From positions 1 to 64,000 of the forward strand of contig JAOPYE010000009.1 of NCBI GenBank assembly GCA_025964775.1: a stretch of DNA of 64,000 nt, in the 5' to 3' direction. Origin of the DNA: Marmoricola sp. (GTDB lineage: Bacteria; Actinomycetota; Actinomycetes; Propionibacteriales; Nocardioidaceae). Under the pieces are notes generated by a model. It searched no databases. It was not told where the DNA came from and saw only the letters and a program-made list of their open reading frames with translations. The translations under genes and the position numbers were made by a program. Shown here piece by piece: positions 61,345 to 64,000 of the stretch; position 1 is the stretch's first letter; the number at the start of each line of letters is the position of its first letter.

Positions 61345-61509
61345 TCAGTTGGTCCCCTGACGGCGCCGGGCACCGAGCCGGCGAAGCCGCAGCGACAGCT
61401 TCGAGCTCTGGATGAGCGCTGCGCGCCGGAAGGCAAGGTCAACCTTCACCGGGTCCGGTGGGGTGACGTCCGGCTGCTCCAGCCTGGCGCTCGATTGCGC
61501 TCGCGGCAT
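61345..61509 (-). CDS. Basic 54-residue protein
   Basis: The ATG at 61509 is preceded by a strong GAGGAGG ribosome site 6 bases upstream, which is why I list it despite its size. The protein starts MPRAQSSARLEQPDVTPPDP and ends in the basic stretch LSLRLRRLGARRRQGTN. A helix (VDLAFRRAALIQSSKLSLRL) is plausible. It may be a nucleic-acid-binding or unstructured peptide. A perfect palindrome lies 74 bases upstream at 61583-61600. I do not recognise it. Confidence 0.45.
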   Translation of the reverse strand: MPRAQSSARLEQPDVTPPDPVKVDLAFRRAALIQSSKLSLRLRRLGARRRQGTN

Positions 61510-61582
61510 GTGATCCCTCCTCGACGACAAGTCCCCGTGTGAAGGGATAGACGCCGGAGACGGCGCATCGGTTGCACATCCA

Positions 61583-61600
61583 CCGCACAAATTTGTGCGG
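61583..61600. promoter_or_regulatory. Perfect 18-base palindrome
   Basis: CCGCACAAATTTGTGCGG is its own reverse complement. It lies 10 bases after the stop of the secreted protein gene and before the 54-residue gene, both on the minus strand. It could be a terminator hairpin or an operator; a second small hairpin, GGGC-TCC-GCCC, follows at 61599-61609. Confidence 0.45.
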
Positions 61601-61610
61601 GCTCCGCCCG

Positions 61611-62348
61611 TCAGGCCCAGTGGACCGTCAGCAAGGGGCTCGTCGCACGGCGGATGGTGACCATCCAGACCTTGGTGCGGTGGCCCGCCTTGGAGGCCTT
61701 GATGGTCAGCGTTGTCCGCGGGCGCAGTGCGGCGCCGCGGAGCGCCACACCCAGGTGCGCAGTCCCGCTGACCGTCCGTGAGTACGGCTTGAACGACGGG
61801 CAGCCGCGCCCGCGGCAGACCAGCGTCACGTGGACGCGCCGCTGGAGGTCGGTCAGCAGGAGCTGACGTACGTAGGTCCGATGACCCTGAACCAGGAACT
61901 GGTCGTGAAGCTGACCAGAGACGTAGGCAGGCCGCACCACCGGCGGAGGATCGAGGACGACCGTGCTGACGTTGAAGTGGTTGGTCTGCGAGGCCGCACC
62001 AGCCTGCACGGTGATCGTGTGAGACCCGGCGGAGACGTGACTGTAGGAGACCGGTGAGACGCACCCGGTCGGGGTCGCGCTGTCCAGCGAGCACATCGGC
62101 GTTGCGCCGGTCGCGGTGAAGTGCACCACGAGCGGGTCGGCAGCAACCGACGGCGAGGACGACTGCGCCGCCAGCTCGACCGTCGAACCATCGGCCGGTG
62201 AGCTGATCGCGACGCTGTCAGGGACCGCAAACGCCGCAGCCGGAAGGATCACCGCGACCGCAGCGACGATCGAGGCAGCAGCGGCAGCCACCACTGCGCC
62301 AGTCAGGCTCAGCCGCCACTTTTCCCTGCTCCGAGACGAGCGTTGCAT
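61611..62348 (-). CDS. Secreted protein with Ig-like domain
   Basis: The ATG at 62348, after a GGAGGG site, gives 245 residues. The signal segment is LSLTGAVVAAAAASIVAAVA with a long hydrophobic core, cleavage probably near AFAVP. The mature part contains SVAISSPADGSTVELAAQSS, then a Ser-rich segment and an Ig-like or Big-type strand pattern (ATPTGCVSPVSYSHVSAGSH, TITVQAGAASQTNHFNVSTV). A C-terminal beta domain begins VRQLLLTDLQRRVHVTLVCR. Two cysteine pairs are likely. Function unknown; export is clear. It is upstream of the palindrome at 61583. Confidence 0.78.
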   Translation of the reverse strand: MQRSSRSREKWRLSLTGAVVAAAAASIVAAVAVILPAAAFAVPDSVAISSPADGSTVELAAQSSSPSVAADPLVVHFTATGATPMCSLDSATPTGCVSPVSYSHVSAGSHTITVQAGAASQTNHFNVSTVVLDPPPVVRPAYVSGQLHDQFLVQGHRTYVRQLLLTDLQRRVHVTLVCRGRGCPSFKPYSRTVSGTAHLGVALRGAALRPRTTLTIKASKAGHRTKVWMVTIRRATSPLLTVHWA

Positions 62349-62471
62349 CCCTCTGCCCTCCTGGCCGAATCGATCGGTCGACGGCATCAGTATCGGGTAC
62401 CCGATCCGATTCCCCGAGTAGCCGGGGTTGAAACGAGACCAACAATCGAGGACAGCTCCAGCCACGACAAC

Positions 62472-62489
62472 CCTGAGGATCATCAGGGA
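62472..62489 (-). terminator. Hairpin behind rnpB
   Basis: CCCTGA (62472-62477) and TCAGGG (62484-62489) pair around a six-base loop, about 10 bases beyond the RNase P RNA 3' end. On the minus strand TT follows, so it is only a weak intrinsic terminator. Confidence 0.45.
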
Positions 62490-62499
62490 GAGGGGTGCG

Positions 62500-62877
62500 G
62501 ACGGGCTGGCTCATAGGCCGGGTTCTGTTCGCCCCGGCGCCTCACGACGCCGGAGTTGGCGACCATCCATCTAGAGGTTCCGTTGCCGGAACCTTCGTGC
62601 GATCTACCCGTGAACTCGGGCGGGCCGCCCTCGAACGTTCACTGTCTGATCTTGCTCCAGGTGGGGTTTGCCTAGCCGCGACGGTCACCCGCCGCGCTGG
62701 TGGTCTCTTGCACCACCGTTTCACCCTTACCGCCGACCGGAGTCGGAGGCGGTCTGTTTTCTGTGGCACTTTCCCGCGAGTCACCCCGGGTGGCCATTAG
62801 CCACCACCCTGCCCTGTGGAGCCCGGACCTTCCTCGGTGGAGTTGCCCCCAACGCGGTCGCCCGGCCAGCCCATCCG
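62500..62877 (-). ncRNA. rnpB: RNase P RNA (class A)
   Basis: On the minus strand the region carries the conserved core of bacterial type A RNase P RNA: GAGGAAGGTCCGGGCTCCAC, the ACAGGGCAGGGTGGTGGCTA segment, GGTAAGGGTGAAACGGTGG, CCACAGAAAACAGACCGC and, near the 3' end, CAGAACCCGGCCTAT. The outer P1 helix is formed by GGGCTGGC (62872-62865) with GCCAGCCC (62511-62504). Length of about 375 bases is normal. It cleaves the 5' leader of pre-tRNAs with RnpA protein. The 5' end is estimated within about 5 bases. No promoter was assigned. Confidence 0.95.
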
Positions 62878-62959
62878 CGGAGCAAGGGTACCGCCGGTGA
62901 ACACCAGTAGCCTCACAACCGAAACAACTCCGAAACGGACGGTCTCTACTCTGCCCAAG

Positions 62960-64000
62960 ATGACTCACCTCTTCGAGTCGTACGACGCTCTCGGGCCGCC
63001 GTACGACGAAATGTTTGCGGGCTCCGTACCGCGTGAGTCCTACGCGCGCCTGCACGACACCCTGGGCACCCTGTCCGCACGGGACCTGGCGGCCAGGGTC
63101 GAGGGCCTGGCGAGCAGCTACCTGGACCAGGGCGTCACGTTCGACATCGGCGGCGAGGAGCGCGCCTTCCCGATCGACATCGTGCCCCGGCTCATCGACC
63201 AGGACCAGTGGGCGATGATCGAGGGCGGGGTGCAGCAGCGGGTCCATGCCCTTGAGCTGTTCCTCGCCGACATCTACGGTCCGGGCGAGGCGTTCCGCGA
63301 CGGTGTCATCCCCCGTCACGTCGTCACCACCTCGAGCCACTTCACGCGCGAGTCGCACGGCATCGAGCCGCCGAACGGCGTACGGATCCAGGTCTCCGGC
63401 ATCGACCTGATCCGGGACGACGAGGGCGAGTTCCGGGTTCTCGAGGACAACGTCCGGGTGCCGTCCGGGGTCTCCTACGTGATGACCAACCGCCGGGCGA
63501 TCTCGACCGCGCTGCCCGAGGCGTTCGCCGAGCACCGGATCCGCCCGGTCACCGCCTACCCGCAGCGGCTGCTCACCGCGTTGCGCGCCGCCGCTCCGGC
63601 GGGGGTCGACGACCCCACGGTCGTCGTCCTGACTCCCGGTGCCTTCAACGGTGCGTACTTCGAGCACGCCCTGCTGGCCCGGACGATGGGTGTCGAGCTC
63701 GTCGAGGGCCGCGACCTGGAGTGCCGCCGCGGGCGGGTGCTGATGCGCACCACCAACGGCCTGCAGCAGGTGCACGTGATCTACCGCCGCGTCGACGACG
63801 AGTTCCTGGACCCGGTGCACTTCCGCGCCGACTCGCTGCTCGGCTGCCCCGGTCTGGTCAACGCCGCTCGCTCCGGGAACGTGACCATCGCGAACGCCAT
63901 CGGCAACGGGGTGGCCGACGACAAGCTCGTGTACACCTACATGCCTGACCTGATCCGCTACTACCTGAACGAGGAGCCCGCGCTCGCCAATGTCGACACC
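62960..64000 (+). CDS. Circularly permuted ATP-grasp protein (3' end outside window)
   Basis: The ATG at 62960 opens a frame that stays open to the window edge, giving at least 347 residues. The text matches the circularly permuted ATP-grasp type 2 family (DUF404/DUF407): TFDIGGEERAFPIDIVPRLI, GGVQQRVHALELFLADIYGP, VVTTSSHFTRESHG, VSGIDLIRDDEGEFRVLEDN, VRVPSGVSYVMTNRRAI and GVELVEGRDLECRRGRVLMR. Actinobacterial relatives such as Rv2411c come before an alpha-E protein and a transglutaminase gene, which may follow outside this window. The family probably forms amide bonds with small peptides or amino acids, substrate unknown. It is divergent from rnpB. Confidence 0.92.
   Translation, partial: MTHLFESYDALGPPYDEMFAGSVPRESYARLHDTLGTLSARDLAARVEGLASSYLDQGVTFDIGGEERAFPIDIVPRLIDQDQWAMIEGGVQQRVHALELFLADIYGPGEAFRDGVIPRHVVTTSSHFTRESHGIEPPNGVRIQVSGIDLIRDDEGEFRVLEDNVRVPSGVSYVMTNRRAISTALPEAFAEHRIRPVTAYPQRLLTALRAAAPAGVDDPTVVVLTPGAFNGAYFEHALLARTMGVELVEGRDLECRRGRVLMRTTNGLQQVHVIYRRVDDEFLDPVHFRADSLLGCPGLVNAARSGNVTIANAIGNGVADDKLVYTYMPDLIRYYLNEEPALANVDT

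Overview
The window is a stretch of a high-GC Gram-positive chromosome, most likely an actinobacterium of the Nocardioides / Nocardioidaceae type. The basis is the very GC-rich third codon positions, many GTG starts, actinobacterial hallmark proteins (DUF3043 and DUF4191 membrane proteins, two glutamine synthetases with GlnE, several F420-type enzymes, a long NadE), and dispersed repeats of a kind I associate with Nocardioides genomes. The genus is inferred. No rRNA, tRNA, prophage, CRISPR array or complete insertion sequence was recognised. The one RNA gene is RNase P RNA near the right end.

Left part (1-26700), mostly housekeeping. The window opens inside a membrane protein with a Pro-Thr linker, followed by nadA. 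Next is a region rich in lipoate-dependent metabolism: gcvT, lpd, sucB, a second and divergent lpd, lipB and lipA, so lipoate synthesis, attachment and use lie together. pepA, an ABC exporter, a lipoprotein and an RDD protein are interspersed. glnA1 with its adenylylation tyrosine follows, then trmL, an aldo/keto reductase, a stand-alone 5'-3' exonuclease, prfC and a cytochrome P450.

Middle part (26700-48100), accessory. A six-gene minus-strand cluster (30216 down to 26743) with overlapping or nearly abutting reading frames holds a 51-residue membrane peptide, a secreted DUF11 protein, two related small proteins, an ECF sigma factor fused to a zinc-finger anti-sigma-like segment plus membrane helix and exported domain, and one more small protein. 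This is the best candidate here for an undescribed signalling system. It is followed by a 1028-residue secreted repeat protein, a haloalkane dehalogenase, a MITE-like element, a frameshifted hydrolase, a three-gene flavin electron-transfer module (ApbE, FMN-binding protein, ferric-reductase-like protein), a GntR regulator, a phospholipase C, a CAP-domain protein and an F420/steroid-type cluster (LLM oxidoreductase, TetR, KstD-like flavoprotein, Ddn-like protein).

Right part (48100-64000), mostly housekeeping again. It holds arfB, glnE, glnA2, nadE, small stress-type enzymes, panB, a secreted PQQ-type sugar dehydrogenase, map, a TPR protein, a ketosteroid-isomerase-like protein resembling mycobacterial Rv0760c, small secreted proteins, rnpB and the start of a circularly permuted ATP-grasp gene cut by the window edge. 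GlnE (49012) next to GlnA2, with its expected substrate GlnA1 30 kb away, gives a nearly complete glutamine-synthetase control set.
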